Source: Chara braunii
Taxonomy: Eukaryota > Streptophyta > Charophyceae > Charales > Characeae
Reading direction: 5' to 3'
Length of the DNA stretch: 37,381 nucleotides
Assembly (NCBI GenBank): GCA_003427395.1
Contig: BFEA01000244.1
Coordinates: forward strand, 612,828-650,208
Made by a program: the position numbers and the translations under genes. Shown here in pieces: positions 22,131 to 32,874 of the stretch (positions within the stretch are counted from its first letter, which is position 1; every line of letters starts with the position of its first letter). Under the pieces are notes generated by a model. The model worked only from the letters and a program-made list of their open reading frames with translations, did no database searches and was not told the origin of the DNA.

Positions 22131-23300
22131 CCAAAGACAGAACCACACTATCGCACAACAGAAGGATTATCGTTCGAGAAGACCGACGTAGTAGACCGTC
22201 TGTGTGTTCCCAATAGTGAGGAGACCCGCAATTTGATCTTAGGGGAATGCCACGATATAACGGGGCACTTCGGTTGGCAAAAGACTGTCACCAACCTGAT
22301 GCATGAGTACACATGGCCGGAAATGAAAGCGGACTGCATAGAGTATGCTCGCTGTTGCAAAGTTTGCCAGAGGAACAAAACAACTACGCGTGCCCCTCTA
22401 GGTCTTCTTCGAACCTTGCCCATTCCTAACCAACCTGGAGATTCAGTCTCCATTGACTTCATGGACGCTGGTGTCAAGAGTAGGCACAGCAAGAGCCAAG
22501 TCATGGTCATAGTCGATAGATATAGCAAATATGCAGTTTTTGTTCCCTTGTCTGTAGAGGTACGCACTGAATTGGTCATTCAAAAGTTTTTTTACCATTG
22601 GGTTAGTGATCACTGGATTCCGTTGTCTATAGTTAGCGATAGAGACACCCGGTTCACTAGTCAAAACTGGCAGAAACTCATGAAAGTCTATGGGTCAAAG
22701 TTGCTAATGTCGTATGGCCGACACCCAGAGACTAACGGTCAGACCGAGACCCTGCAACAAGTTCTGCATATGTATATTAGACCCGATCAAGTCAATTGGG
22801 ATGAGATGTTGCCCAAGGTAGCCAGTGCCTATAATAACAGCGTGCACTTAGCCACGTGTCGCACTCCCAATGAGCTGCACAAGTCCTTTAGACCGCGCAG
22901 ACCGTTTGAAGGACTTAACCTGGACCAGATTCACAGGTTACCGCCTGGTACCAGAGAGTTTGCGATACAACACGAGAAAGAGTTAGCTACCGTTGTAGAG
23001 AACCTCAGGAAGGCCGAACACCGAATAATAAAACAGGCTAACAAGCACTGCCGCCCGTCACAGTTTCAAGTAGGCGACCTAGTCTAGGTCAAGTCCGAAA
23101 AGTTTGCTCCTAAGGAAAACATCTCACATGAGTTACTGCCTGCGTATTGAGGACCGTGGTCAGTTCTAGAAGTTAAGGGCAGAGCGGATGGACCGTCCTA
23201 CACAATAAAGATCCCAACACACCTCCACACCTACCCCGTGTTTCATGCGTCAAAGTTGTTGCCATGTGTCACAAGTCAAGAGTTTCCATCTATAAGATCC
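22131..23300 (+). pseudogene. pol: Element B pol, integrase
   Basis: The integrase is open from about 22131 to 23087. It has an HHCC zinc domain (GECHDITGHFGWQK … CCKVCQRNK, 22240-22380) and an intact catalytic triad: Asp 22455-22457 (SIDFMD), Asp 22638-22640 (VSDRDTRF) and Glu 22746-22748 (GQTE), the last two 35 residues apart. Directly after the Glu, four residues present in element A (QMNK) are missing, a 12-bp in-frame deletion in a usually conserved helix. The frame stops at TAG 23085 after GDLV, where Trp is expected, and at TGA 23148 in the Y-stop-GP segment. The tail with YPVFHASKLLPCV (about 23232-23270) leads to the chromodomain-like part. Confidence 0.88.
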
Positions 23301-23500
23301 AGTGATCCCTCCAGACATGGACGGAAGGTACGACATTGACGACATTGTGAAGATGTGTTTAGAACAGGAGGTAGAGGTCGTCCACAGAAACAGTATAAAG
23401 TCCGGTTTGCTTATCGGGAACCAGAGGACGACTGCTGGTTTACTAGAACGGAACTTCTAGAAACACCTGCCGACATAGTTAGAGTCTACTAGAGAGATAA
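23301..23500 (+). pseudogene. pol: Element B chromodomain-like C-terminus
   Basis: After a frameshift near 23345 the frame shows the RGRPQKQYKVRFAYREP segment, an EDD-C-WF-T-R-T-E-L-L run and a DIVRVY end before TAG. The pattern of aromatic and acidic residues fits a chromoviral chromodomain and matches element A 4141-4270. One usual Arg before W is Cys. Confidence 0.65.
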
Positions 23501-23558
23501 GAAAGGTAAAGGTCCTGCTTTGGACTAAATTATTCTCGGAGGACCTCGGATTTAGGCC

Positions 23559-23566
23559 GGTGGGAG
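23559..23566 (+). promoter_or_regulatory. Polypurine tract of element B
   Basis: GGTGGGAG lies directly before the TG of the 3' LTR, the position of the second-strand primer in LTR retrotransposons. It is short and contains one T. Element A has a more degraded equivalent just before 4345. Confidence 0.65.
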
Positions 23567-24336
23567 TGAAACGGTATTCACCTGTTAGCAATAGCGAATG
23601 CAGAGCCCAGGGCTCGATCCCTAGACTTTAAGTTACCTGTGTACATTACCTGCGTCGACCCCGAGAGTTGAACCCATGACATGTGTATTGTAATAGTTGG
23701 TAGACTGTTATAGGGTCCGTAGGTTGTAGGGTTTCGATCTGTAGACCTGTCGAATAAAGGTCTTAGGGAGTTGTAGAAGTCGTAGATGTAAGAATTCTGA
23801 AAGGTCAAGGTCGTAGCTGCTACAGTATTCGAAAGGCCAGGACTACAGACTTGCAGAAGGTCCCAGTAGTGGCCTTTCTAGATAGAGGCAAGTGGGCAAG
23901 GGGTGGAGTCCACCCTTGCTGAATCACCGGTACCAGTCCCAGTCAGTCCTTGTCTAGTCAAGCAAGTACTGTATGGGACTGTGTGCACCACGGGCATGGG
24001 AAAGAGGCAGGCCAACGAGTTACAAAAGTATAAATCAAGAGGCAGCGCCCAACCATTCATTCATTCCTGCGTAAGCCATGCGGAAGCGCTGCTACAACGA
24101 CTTGTACTAGGTGGTCTACAGTATGCCCGAAGACGGAGTCGGCGAGAAGGAGAGTTTAGCCATAGCGGTAGAGGTAGTAGCGACCATAGCTGCCATAGCT
24201 GAAAGAAGGGTATAGTGTATGTGTGCGTGTGTGTACAGTGTATCGCATGTGGGATATCCAGGGTGATCCTAAGTTGAGTGTGTGTGAACAGCAGAGTAGG
24301 GCATAGTGACGAACAGAGAGTTGTACAGGCGCTGAC
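23567..24336 (+). mobile_element. Element B: 3' LTR, truncated at its right end
   Basis: It aligns with 5' LTR 15526-16308, including the TATA box and R region, through TTGTACAGGCGCTGAC. The last 146 bp of the 5' LTR (16309-16454) are missing; at 24337 unrelated sequence begins. A later insertion, deletion or rearrangement therefore cut this LTR, and the element's target duplication cannot be checked. Confidence 0.9.
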
Positions 24337-27060
24337 ATAATGCAAATGTCTTCCACATGCATCCTTTACCTACCTGCACAACAACAAAATAAACAACCCA
24401 AAGTCGTTCATCCCCGCAACCAAAGCCAGCCCCCTTTTCCACATGCATGGCGTCACACACTTTACTTTACATTTTCCCTGAATCCAAAGCAAGGTCATGT
24501 AAGGTGTGGATTCATACAGGTGTGTAAGGAGAACTGAGTCACAACTGACCTTGAGTGAAGTTGAAAACGACTCACTCAAGAAAGCCAAGTAATTCTCTTC
24601 AAAAAGATCAGTTGCACAACTCACAATTTGTGGCCATCTACAAAAGATAATTTGCGTCTTTCTTCAAGTGTCCACACTAACACAGATAACCACTCACTAG
24701 GACTAAAGCGAAATAGCCCTCGAGGAGGGGCTCTCACTTACAACTCGCACGTGGTCCCACTACAGTCCCAGCGGCACCTTGTCCAAAGAATAGTTTCACC
24801 TCAAACATCAATCCAACCTCCTCCAATCACCCCGTCTGATCACAAGGTACTCACCAATACTTACCCCGGTCTCAACCCCCAACTCTATTGGTCCCAATTT
24901 GGGTCCCAAGTATCTCCACGCCATTGCCGCACCACCAGATGATCTTCTAAAAATATGAACCTGGATCGTGGCGCTTGCCCAAAACTAACAGCACCCTCGG
25001 TGTCAATGTCGTGGTGCCATCACCCTAGCAGCCACACCACCAAATATCGTGCCATACAAAAAAATCACCGTCGTAGGCCCAATATACCGCCAGCAAACCA
25101 CCAGCCTTGCCTCGCAATCTCGGCAGCACCTTCCCTTAAAACGCTGCCAAATATCATGCCGCAGAAAAAAATCCTGCTGCGCCACACAAAATTTTCCACA
25201 ACACCTCCTTAAAAAAAAACACTACGGCGTAGCCTTCCCACACAAGCCTGCAGCACAAGCACAAAGCTGGGGCAAGATGCTCCCAGCCTTTAGCTATGGC
25301 TGCCTCTCTCCTCCTCCAAGTACTCCTACAGACCTCCAGCATTTCGCCTCACTACACCAGCAGTCAGCCAACGAGCATCTACTCAAGTAGAATGCCCCAA
25401 CAACATTGCCACAAGTGTGAGGCTGTTGGGTGGCAAGTTGGCTTTTATAGCTAGTCGAAGACATGTGGGCAGCTGCTTTACCCACAACCAGGCAAATATT
25501 CGTCAGCGTTATTGGCCCTTGATCTAAATCAATGGCCAGGAGCTCGGTGCCTTGGTTTTCCCCTAGAGGACCAAGGTCATCAATTTCCAGGAGTACGTGG
25601 CCATTTTCCCAGGCTAGGTGCTCCTGGAAATGGTTGTACTCAGCCATTTCAAGGCTGCCTGTTCAACTGTACAGGCGCAGTCCCATCATCCCCTAGAACC
25701 TTCTAGGGGTTGTACCTGTTGCATAGCCGCGACCATATTGGCGCTTAAGCGCTCTACTTACGCCCAGACACCGCGACACTCTTGACGTCTTGATATTTGG
25801 AGGGGTAGGCTCGGGGCCTTTGCTGCAGGATTTGCAGCATGGGCCTCGATGAGGCGGGTTTCGATGCAGATTTTGATGGTAGTAGCTAATAGTCTTATGA
25901 TCACTTCAAAGGTCCTATGTATACAGTCCGTACAAAAAGTAATGCCAAAGACCCATCCTCGGTGCCCTGGGCCGCCCCGCCCAGGCACAGTTCCGCTTCT
26001 TTCGTGTCCCATTGGGCATGCTCACACTCAAATCTGTCACGGCAAGCGCCGGTTGGCGGTCCGCACGTATGCAGCGACCCTTGCCACCCTCGGGCTGCAG
26101 CCCCACAGACCCGCTTGGAATGCTCTGCGATTCCCTTCCACTTTAGGCTATTGACACGCTCTAGGTGGGAAGCAAGGGAAGCCACGACCACGGACCCCAC
26201 CACTCTCTCATACTTTGACCTTTGTGGTTCGCTTCTCAATAGTCAGGAGAAATCGAGGGATTTCCCCGGCATCACGAGCACGCCGGAATCCCGTAGCTCA
26301 ACCAAGGGAGATGCGCGCTCAAAGTCCTCGACCGCCGTGACGCCCTTTAAACACGAGGGAAAAAACCGCTAATATCCCTACTGGGCTAGCTCCTATCACG
26401 ACAGTGATAGGAGCACCTCTTCTATGAGAAGTGCTCGCCCAGTTGCTATCCCTCCTGCTGAGCCTTCGAGGCCTTGCCCGCATGAGGCCCTGCGGTCTCA
26501 CCTGCTTAAGGCCTTGCAGGCCCTGCTTGCTGGCTCTACCCCATCGGTTGGCCCCGAGTATAAACCACGGCAGTCTCCAGCCCTTAGCAGAGCAGGCTGA
26601 TAGGTCTCTCAGCCACCATTGTGGTTTTAACCCCCCCTTACGACGGTCCCTAGTAGCCTCGTAGGCTCAGAATCGTGCGACTTCGCAGCCTCGCGTCTTT
26701 ATTTTACTAGGATAGGTTCGAGTTCAATATCCTCAATGCCCGCGCCTCCCTCTTTTTAACCTACTTAGATCTTGAATTGCGCGGATGTTATCTTTTGGTA
26801 GGATAGGTCTAGCCTTAGTGCTCCCGTGTCCGCGCGCCTGTACAACTTCAACAAAAGTGAAGCATTGCCAATTACTGTCGTTACTCTCAGACGCCACAAG
26901 AGTCCAGACTGAAGCTCAAAAACTTTTAGTCTATCTGGCATAGGTTACGTCTGAATAAACTTCTGCCAAATGTCAGTCTCATCAAGTCCTCCAAAAAAAA
27001 TTGGAAAGTCTCCGATATTCAAAACCCCCGACAAAATACCCTTGTCAAGGTATTTGCCCA
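24337..27060. other. Unassigned, hairpin-rich segment without a supported gene
   Basis: Short frames occur on both strands (for example 25294-25647 and 25901-26239 minus) but match no family known to me. A pair of related blocks, CCAAATATC-TGCC followed by AAAAAAATC, lies about 110 bp apart (25036 and 25146). Perfect inverted repeats are frequent: 25584-25593/25621-25630, 25690-25698/25701-25709 and 26389-26399/26404-26414. Around 26460-26540 the block AGGCC(C/T)TGC recurs several times. The start coincides with the truncation of the element B LTR and the end with the second pentamer satellite. Confidence 0.45.
26389..26414. other. Perfect 11-bp hairpin
   Basis: GCTCCTATCAC and GTGATAGGAGC pair fully around a 4-base loop (GACA). 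The last bases of the right arm start a second, weaker hairpin (GAGCAC…GTGCTC, 26411-26436). It may be part of a small transposon end; no matching partner was seen. Confidence 0.7.
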
Positions 27061-28942
27061 GACAACGCTACTCTACTTTACTCTACAATACGATACTTAT
27101 GCTTCCTTACTCTTCTCGACCCTACTCTTTTCTCCTTTTCTCTTCCCTAAGCTTCTCTTCTCTATTCTACTTTACTCTAGGATACTCTACTCTAGTTTAC
27201 GATACTTTATGTTTCCTTACTCTTCTCGACTCTATTTTTTTCTACTCCTCTTCCCTATCTTTCTCTTCACTACTCTTCTTTACGCTACGATTTCCTTCTC
27301 TGCTCTACTCTGCTATAATCCACTCTACTCTACTCTACGCTTCCTACTCCACTCCACTCTACTCTACTCCACTCTTCTCCACTTTACTCCACTCCACTCT
27401 ACTTTATTCTCCTATACTATCCTCCACTTCACTCTTCTACACACTACTCCACTCCACTCAACTCCACTACTCCACTCCACTCCACTCCACTCCACTCCAC
27501 TCCACTCCACTCCACTCCACTTTCCTCCACTTCATTTCACTCCACTTCACTCTACTTCACTCCACTCCACTCTACTCCACTCCACTCGACTCTACTCCAC
27601 TTCACTCTCCTCCACTCCATTCTACTTCACTCCACTCCACACTACTTTACTCCATGCTCCTCCACTCCACGCTACTTCACTCCTCTACATTCTACTCGAC
27701 TCGACTTCACTCCATTCGACTCAACTACATTCTCCTAGACTCTACTTCACACCAGTCCACTATTGTAGTCAACTCGACTCAACTCTACTCGACTCTTCTT
27801 GACTCGATTTTGCTCTATGTTACAATATTATAATCAACTCTACTCTGTTTTTCTTTACTCTACTCCATTCTACTATAAACTAATCTACTCTGTTAGAGTT
27901 AATTTGAGCCCGTTTTGAGTGAGGTTTTCGTTTGTTTTAGTGTATAAGTTCATTTAAGGTATACCACTCTTCTGTATTCTACTCCACTCCACTCAACTCT
28001 ACTCGACTCGACGCGACTCGACTCTACTGTAATCTATGCTACACTACTCTAAGTTACGCTTCTCTACTCTACTCTACTTTGCTTTTTTGTACTCTACCAT
28101 ACTCTACTAAGTGTTGCGGTACGCTTATCTACTCACTTTACTCTACTGTACTCCACTTAATTCATCTCCACTCCACTCCACAAAGTTCACTCTCTTGTAG
28201 TCTTCTGTACTCCCCTCCACTTTACTTTTTTCTACTCTACTCTTCTACACTCGACTCTACTCGAATCTGCTCGACTTGACTCTACTCGTCTCCACTTTAC
28301 TCTATGTTACGGTACTCTATTCTAATTTTCTTTACTCTTCCCTACTCTACTCCATAAAATTTTACTCATCTATACCTTATTCAATCTATTGTACTTTCTG
28401 CTATGATACTCTGATGTACTCACTCTACTTTCCTCTACTCTACTCTACTCTTTCCTACTTTACTCTACTCTACTCGATTCTACTCTACTCGATTCTACTC
28501 TACTCTACTCGATTCTATTCTACTCGATTCTACTTTACTCGATTCTACTCTACTCTACTCGATTCTACTCTACTTTACTCTTTTCTACTATTCTACTTAC
28601 TACTCCACTCCACTCCACTGCAGTTCGCTCTGCTCCACTCTAGTCTCCTCTACTCCATTCCACTTCACTCCACTATACTCCACTCCACTCCACTCCGCTC
28701 CACTTCACTCTTCTTCATTCCACTCTCCTCCATTCCACGTTACTCCACTCCACTCCACTCCACTCCATTTGACTCGACTGCGTTCGGCTACACTCCACTC
28801 CACACCACTCCACTCTACTCTACTCAACTCTTCTCGATTCTTCTCGACTCGACTTTGCTCTACTCTACACTACTCTACTCAACTTTACTCTACTTTGGTT
28901 TACTCTAAACTATTCTTCTCTGTTAGGGTTAGTTTGAGCCAG
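27061..28942 (+). repeat. Pentamer satellite block 2, same family and orientation as block 1
   Basis: The same five-base units occur in the same orientation, with a spacer copy at 27891-27970 and a truncated one at 28917-28940. Before each spacer a CTACTATAAACTA-like block occurs, and after 27970 the landmarks ACGCGACTCGACTC, CTGTAATCTATGCTAC and GTGTTGCGGTACGCTTATC follow in the order seen in block 1. Spacer spacing here is about 1.03 kb. The block ends inside the spacer, after TTTGAGCC. Open frames of Leu-His-Ser-Thr-Pro type are artefacts of the period. Confidence 0.9.
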
Positions 28943-29560
28943 CCAATACACATTTCGTAAGAATTGAACTTTCTTCCAAAAAGTTGACTATTTTGAATGT
29001 GAGTTAATACACTGTATATGGGCCGATAGGGCATTATGCGACACTTACGTGAGAATTAATGCTCTGTATATGTGGTGTCGATGGGGTGAATGGTGTGGTG
29101 GGGCGTTTCGAACCCTTCCTGGGTGAATAATCGTTATTAGATGCGAATTAACAATGTACAATATGGGTTTCCGTAGAGGAGTATCAGGTGGATGGTGTGG
29201 TGGGACATAATGAACCCTTCGTTCAGAGAAGGGTCCTTCAACGGAACAGACAATGTCATGCTCCTGGCTAGGTGCAAGGAACGACACTGCACAATGTAAA
29301 AGGGCAAGGCTATTTATACGACACTTTTTTGTCCTGACTCTATGCAAGGAACAATATGATATAAAATAGTCAGGGTTATCAGTACGACAACTTGATCTGT
29401 ATGAGGCGGATGGTGCGGTGGGACATAGTGGACCCTTCGTTCAATGAAGGGTCCTTCATTGGAACACACATACTTAGGGCTAGGCACAAGGAATGACACT
29501 TCACAACATAAAAGGGCAGGGGTCCAACATCCGACACCTTGCGAATTGATGGACTGAACC
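28943..29560. repeat. Diverged tandem repeat of about 213 bp
   Basis: The block GGNGGATGGTG-GGTGGGACATA, a CCCTTCGTTCA…GAAGGGTCC hairpin, a GGCTAGG-CAAGGAA block and AAAAGGGCA follow in order from 29188 and again from 29402. A partial earlier copy starts near 29078. In the second copy the hairpin arms GGACCCTTC (29430-29438) and GAAGGGTCC (29446-29454) pair perfectly. Confidence 0.7.
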
Positions 29561-29689
29561 CGTCAACTTGCTAATTGTCGAGCGGAACACCGAACCTGAT
29601 GACCAACCCGCAACTCGCCAGTACCCTTGCAAAAAATGTGTTCGCTATTTCCCTTGCTGGGGTGGGGGGAGGGGGGGGGGAGGAGCAGT

Positions 29690-29915
29690 GCTTTATCACG
29701 TTTGTCCTGAGCTCCAGCTTTATCTCAGATATGAAAGTATTATTTTGGGTGACATTCACCATGTACAAGTGCACATGAATTCGTACTTGTCCTTGTTCAA
29801 TCACGCTTGTCCTGAGGTTCAACTTACCCCAAATATGCAAGTATTCTTTGGGGTGACATTTACCACGCACAAATGCAATGAATTCACACTTGTCGTTGTT
29901 CAATCGAAAGTTCAA
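29690..29915. repeat. Two tandem monomers of about 105 bp
   Basis: TCACGTTTGTCCTGAG…GGGTGACATTCACCATG…ACTTGTCCTTGTTCAA from 29696 repeats from about 29801 with about 20 percent change. A G run (29661-29681) precedes the first. Frames on both strands are by-products. Confidence 0.75.
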
Positions 29916-29934
29916 CTTGCCTAAGCAAAAATGA

Positions 29935-30840
29935 GAGACTATGTAAGGTCACGAAAAATTAGTTAAAGGACAAATTAATTCGCAGTTAACGTTGTTCTTA
30001 CACAACACATTCAAGAAGTGTCGAACTTCTGTATGGAATTAAAGTAGCACTGGTAGGGAACCTTTCTGTGGGGTCTAGATCTCTTTGGCGGAAAGTGGTG
30101 GGTCAAGGACATTTTGTTTACGATGCCATTTTTTGTTTGGAATACCATTTTTTGTTTCGGATGCTTTTATCCTTGTGTTGCCCACATAAGTGTTTTTTGT
30201 TTGGGATGTTGACCCACCTTGTTGCTGGGTCTGGATGTCTTTGGCGCAGAGTGGTGGGGCGGGCGCTTTTTGTTTGGGATATCGTTTTTTGTTTGAGATG
30301 TCATTATTCTGGTGCTGCCCACACATGGGTTTTTTGTTTGGGATGACCTTGTGTTGATCCTTCAAACACAAGGTCTGATGGAGTCAGGGCTCGAGCTCCT
30401 GGCATTAACCTTAAAGGGCCTCCCTGTTGGGGTGACATATACTAGTTAAACATCGAATCAATTCGAAGTTATCGATCTTCGACAGAGCACCTTAAGGAAG
30501 TGTCAAACAATTATGGGCTCTTTGTGTGGATTGCTAATAATACTCTTAGGGAGTCCTGATGTTGGATCCTGATCTGTTTGACGATCGAGGACTTTTAAGA
30601 AGTGTCAAATGGTCTTTGGTTGTCTGTGCGGAATGCCATTAGCACTCTTAGGGAACCTTGATGTTGGGTGTGGATCTATTTGGCGCGAAGTTTCGCGCTC
30701 TCTAAGCAGATGTGGAGTTTAGTTGTTGCGGGGTATCAGTTGGGCAGTACCTGGTGCCTTATCACAACTTTGGGTAAGTTGGTGGAACTTACTGTTGGAT
30801 CTGGATTTCTTTGAGGAGAGTTTCGCACTCTACAAAATCC
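29935..30840. repeat. Diverged repeat units with a GGATCT…TTTGGCG core
   Basis: AAGTGTC-AA…TTAGGGA-CC…GTTGG-T-TGGATCT-TTTG blocks occur near 30013, 30494 and 30599, with shorter forms at 30229 and 30790. Around 30110-30345 a TTTTTTGTTTGGGAT block is repeated about six times. The hairpin GCGCGAA-GT-TTCGCGC lies near 30691-30706. No gene is supported. Confidence 0.6.
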
Positions 30841-31480
30841 CAATTGGTTGACACATTCATTTATGTAAAAAGTCAGGTTTAACCCTATGACGTGTCTTTC
30901 ATAATAATTAACCTCGTAGACGGCTCAGACAAAATTTGAACCAACCATTCATGAAAGAAATCATTCATCGAAAGTCCTTGTTCAGGTTGTGTATCCCACT
31001 CCAATTACAAGTCATCAGACATGATATTTTTTCTGCATGCTTTGTGATATGCGTCGAGGAGTGGTGTAATCCTCAAAAGGGATAACATCTCGACGTCAAG
31101 CCCCGCTTTATACGTGAGCCTCACCACATTCCGTTCGATTTCAGTGTCATGTTTTTGTTAGTCCGCTACTTGTAAGGTTGAACTACCCCTTCTCTATGAC
31201 CTAGGTTGGTCAGACCTGATCATAGAGGCGAGGTGACCCCACCCGTCACAAGGCCAAGGTGATCAGTCCTTTCCCCATGGCGAGCGGTAGTCATCAACCT
31301 CATAAGCAAAATTCCAACAGCCACAATAACACCTTCTTCCCTTTGAATGATAGTGTAGTTACCCTCCTTAAAATGAAAAGTAACAACACCCCATTGTAGA
31401 CCAGGAATAAGGTTCCGGCGTGGGTCTCAGTCTCATTTACGTACCTCACTATATCAGGACTCATCATAGCATGATAACTA
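30841..31480. other. Unassigned; may hold the outer part of the element C LTR
   Basis: No coding sequence was recognised. CTCTATGA (31192-31199) and TCATAGAG (31220-31227) form a perfect 8-bp inverted pair. The left limit of the element C LTR may lie in or near this region but cannot be set, because no second LTR copy is present. Confidence 0.4.
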
Positions 31481-31869
31481 AAAACAATACAAAAGTTTTA
31501 GGTTATGATAAATAATTACAGAACATGTTTTTACGAATAACACACTTTGTTATCCTATAAGCCATATAATGCAAGTTATATATCATTAACCTAGAACCTT
31601 ATATAACAAAACATACATCATGTAACAACATACATTTTCATAGAGAGTTCCATAACATTCCAGTCTTAAAATATTCCAAAATTTGTATCGCATCACAAAA
31701 CGGTAAGCAATCATTCAAATTCATGATTCGAAACAAAATTTTCAATCCATCCATAAATTTTCACAAAAATTTTTATGAACAAAGTCGTAGATATTATTAA
31801 TTATTACAAAACATGGAACCCTAAGCCCCAAATTAAATCAAAATTCAAATCTAAAAAGTCCAAGTTACA
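31481..31869 (-). mobile_element. Element C: start of the 3' LTR (left end unknown)
   Basis: On the minus strand a purine tract AAGGAGGGA (31878-31870) is followed directly by TGTAAC, a typical LTR start, 120 bp after the pol stop. AT-rich noncoding DNA follows. The matching 5' LTR was not found at the other end of the element, so the other boundary stays open. Confidence 0.55.
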
Positions 31870-31878
31870 TCCCTCCTT
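31870..31878 (-). promoter_or_regulatory. Polypurine tract of element C
   Basis: AAGGAGGGA on the minus strand, between the pol stop (31997-31999) and the TG of the LTR. Confidence 0.6.
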
Positions 31879-31996
31879 GTTCGGCATTAGAATAATAGTC
31901 GGCAATTAATGATCCCAAGTATAAAATAATTAAAAGAACAAAGTCAAGTTTTTCTTTATGTCTTAACGAAAATTCTACATCAACTGAAACTCTTTA

Positions 31997-32445
31997 TTAA
32001 GTCCTTGGAATGAATTTCCGCAAATGCGATCCTGACACCCAATTCCGATCTTGAGCCTCATCCAATTCCTCAATCTCACAAGCTCCATGCTTAGATTTTC
32101 TGACAATACGATAGAGCCCCAACCATCGGCTTTCCAATTTTCGAGACCACTGTTTTTCCAAGAACGTGTCATAAAGAACAACAATATCCTCAACTTTCAA
32201 CGACTCCTTACGAATACAAGGCCCCTTATCCCATCTTTCCTTATCTGTCTATCTACTCTCTGTTATAGAAGCAGAGGCCTCCTCAACCCTTTTCTCAGTC
32301 ACCATCACCTGTCACGCCCTTAATTCCAACAATTCTTTCGTTGAAAGTTTCGTTTCCATATCCTACTTTCGCCAAGTGGTCAGGAAACTCTCATTTGGAA
32401 AATTTGCATGTCGCTCAAACCACAATGTGGCTGGAGCATATCCAG
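31997..32445 (-). pseudogene. pol: Element C pol, integrase C-terminal part only
   Basis: Read on the minus strand, the part starts at a TTGYAPATLWF segment (about 32445) that in related elements lies after the catalytic core. It continues through a Glu/Lys-rich helix region with stops near 32362 and 32315. It ends with KVEDIVVLYDTFLEKQWSRK, RWLGLYRIV and SGSHLRKFIPRT before TAA at 31997-31999. This is the SH3-like integrase tail. No zinc domain or catalytic core precedes it. Confidence 0.75.
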
Positions 32446-32874
32446 TTGTCCACCTCGTCCTCTCTCAACTCACAATTCAACCACATCCCCATCAACTTGT
32501 ACTCCCCATAATATTTTCCTTCTTTGAAAACTTCCCTAATCTCACTGCCTTCTCCTTCTTTATTCATCATCCTCGGGCGATCTTTGTAAATTAGAGAATT
32601 CACAAGGAAAAACATTTTTTCCGTGATCCTAAAAATTTCATCAACCCGCTCATGCCCATGCTCGATCGTTAGCGACTCTTTGATAAGTTCGACTTCATCA
32701 GATAAAACTAAACTCATCATTTGCTCTGATGTCCTCTCACCCCATGGGTCCTCCTCAATGAATGGTTCCCCCATCACTAATTTTGATCGCACATGATAGA
32801 AACTAGGCGCATTCCATAGGGACTGAATCCTCAACTTGATCAGTCGATGAATCTCAATCAACACGACTCTACCC
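32446..32874 (-). pseudogene. pol: Element C pol, linker between RNase H and integrase
   Basis: The open stretch on the minus strand (32915-32415) carries acidic sequence (EPFIEEDPWGERTSEQMMSL) without a recognised domain and ends at a VDNW segment (32442-32453). Directly there the frame changes and integrase C-terminal sequence begins, with CAACTGG shared by both readings. HHCC and D-D-E motifs are not found in any minus frame here. Confidence 0.65.

Noticed and set aside
20039-23500. Alternative genetic code with TAG/TAA as Gln, as in some green algae
   Set aside because: Stops in the elements also replace expected Trp and Arg residues, TGA occurs as well, and frameshifts are present. Decay explains all of them; one reassigned codon does not.
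25758-26239. Overlapping frames of 63-151 residues on both strands
   Set aside because: No frame is favoured, no motif was recognised, and neighbouring sequence gives no exon support.
30685-30710. E2F-type site (TTTGGCGCGAA) as a cell-cycle promoter
   Set aside because: It lies in a diverged repeat with no gene nearby; related repeat copies have changed versions of it.
32305-32325. LTR start (TGTCACGCCC) inside element C
   Set aside because: The word lies in continuous integrase C-terminal coding sequence on the minus strand, where its codons fit the protein.
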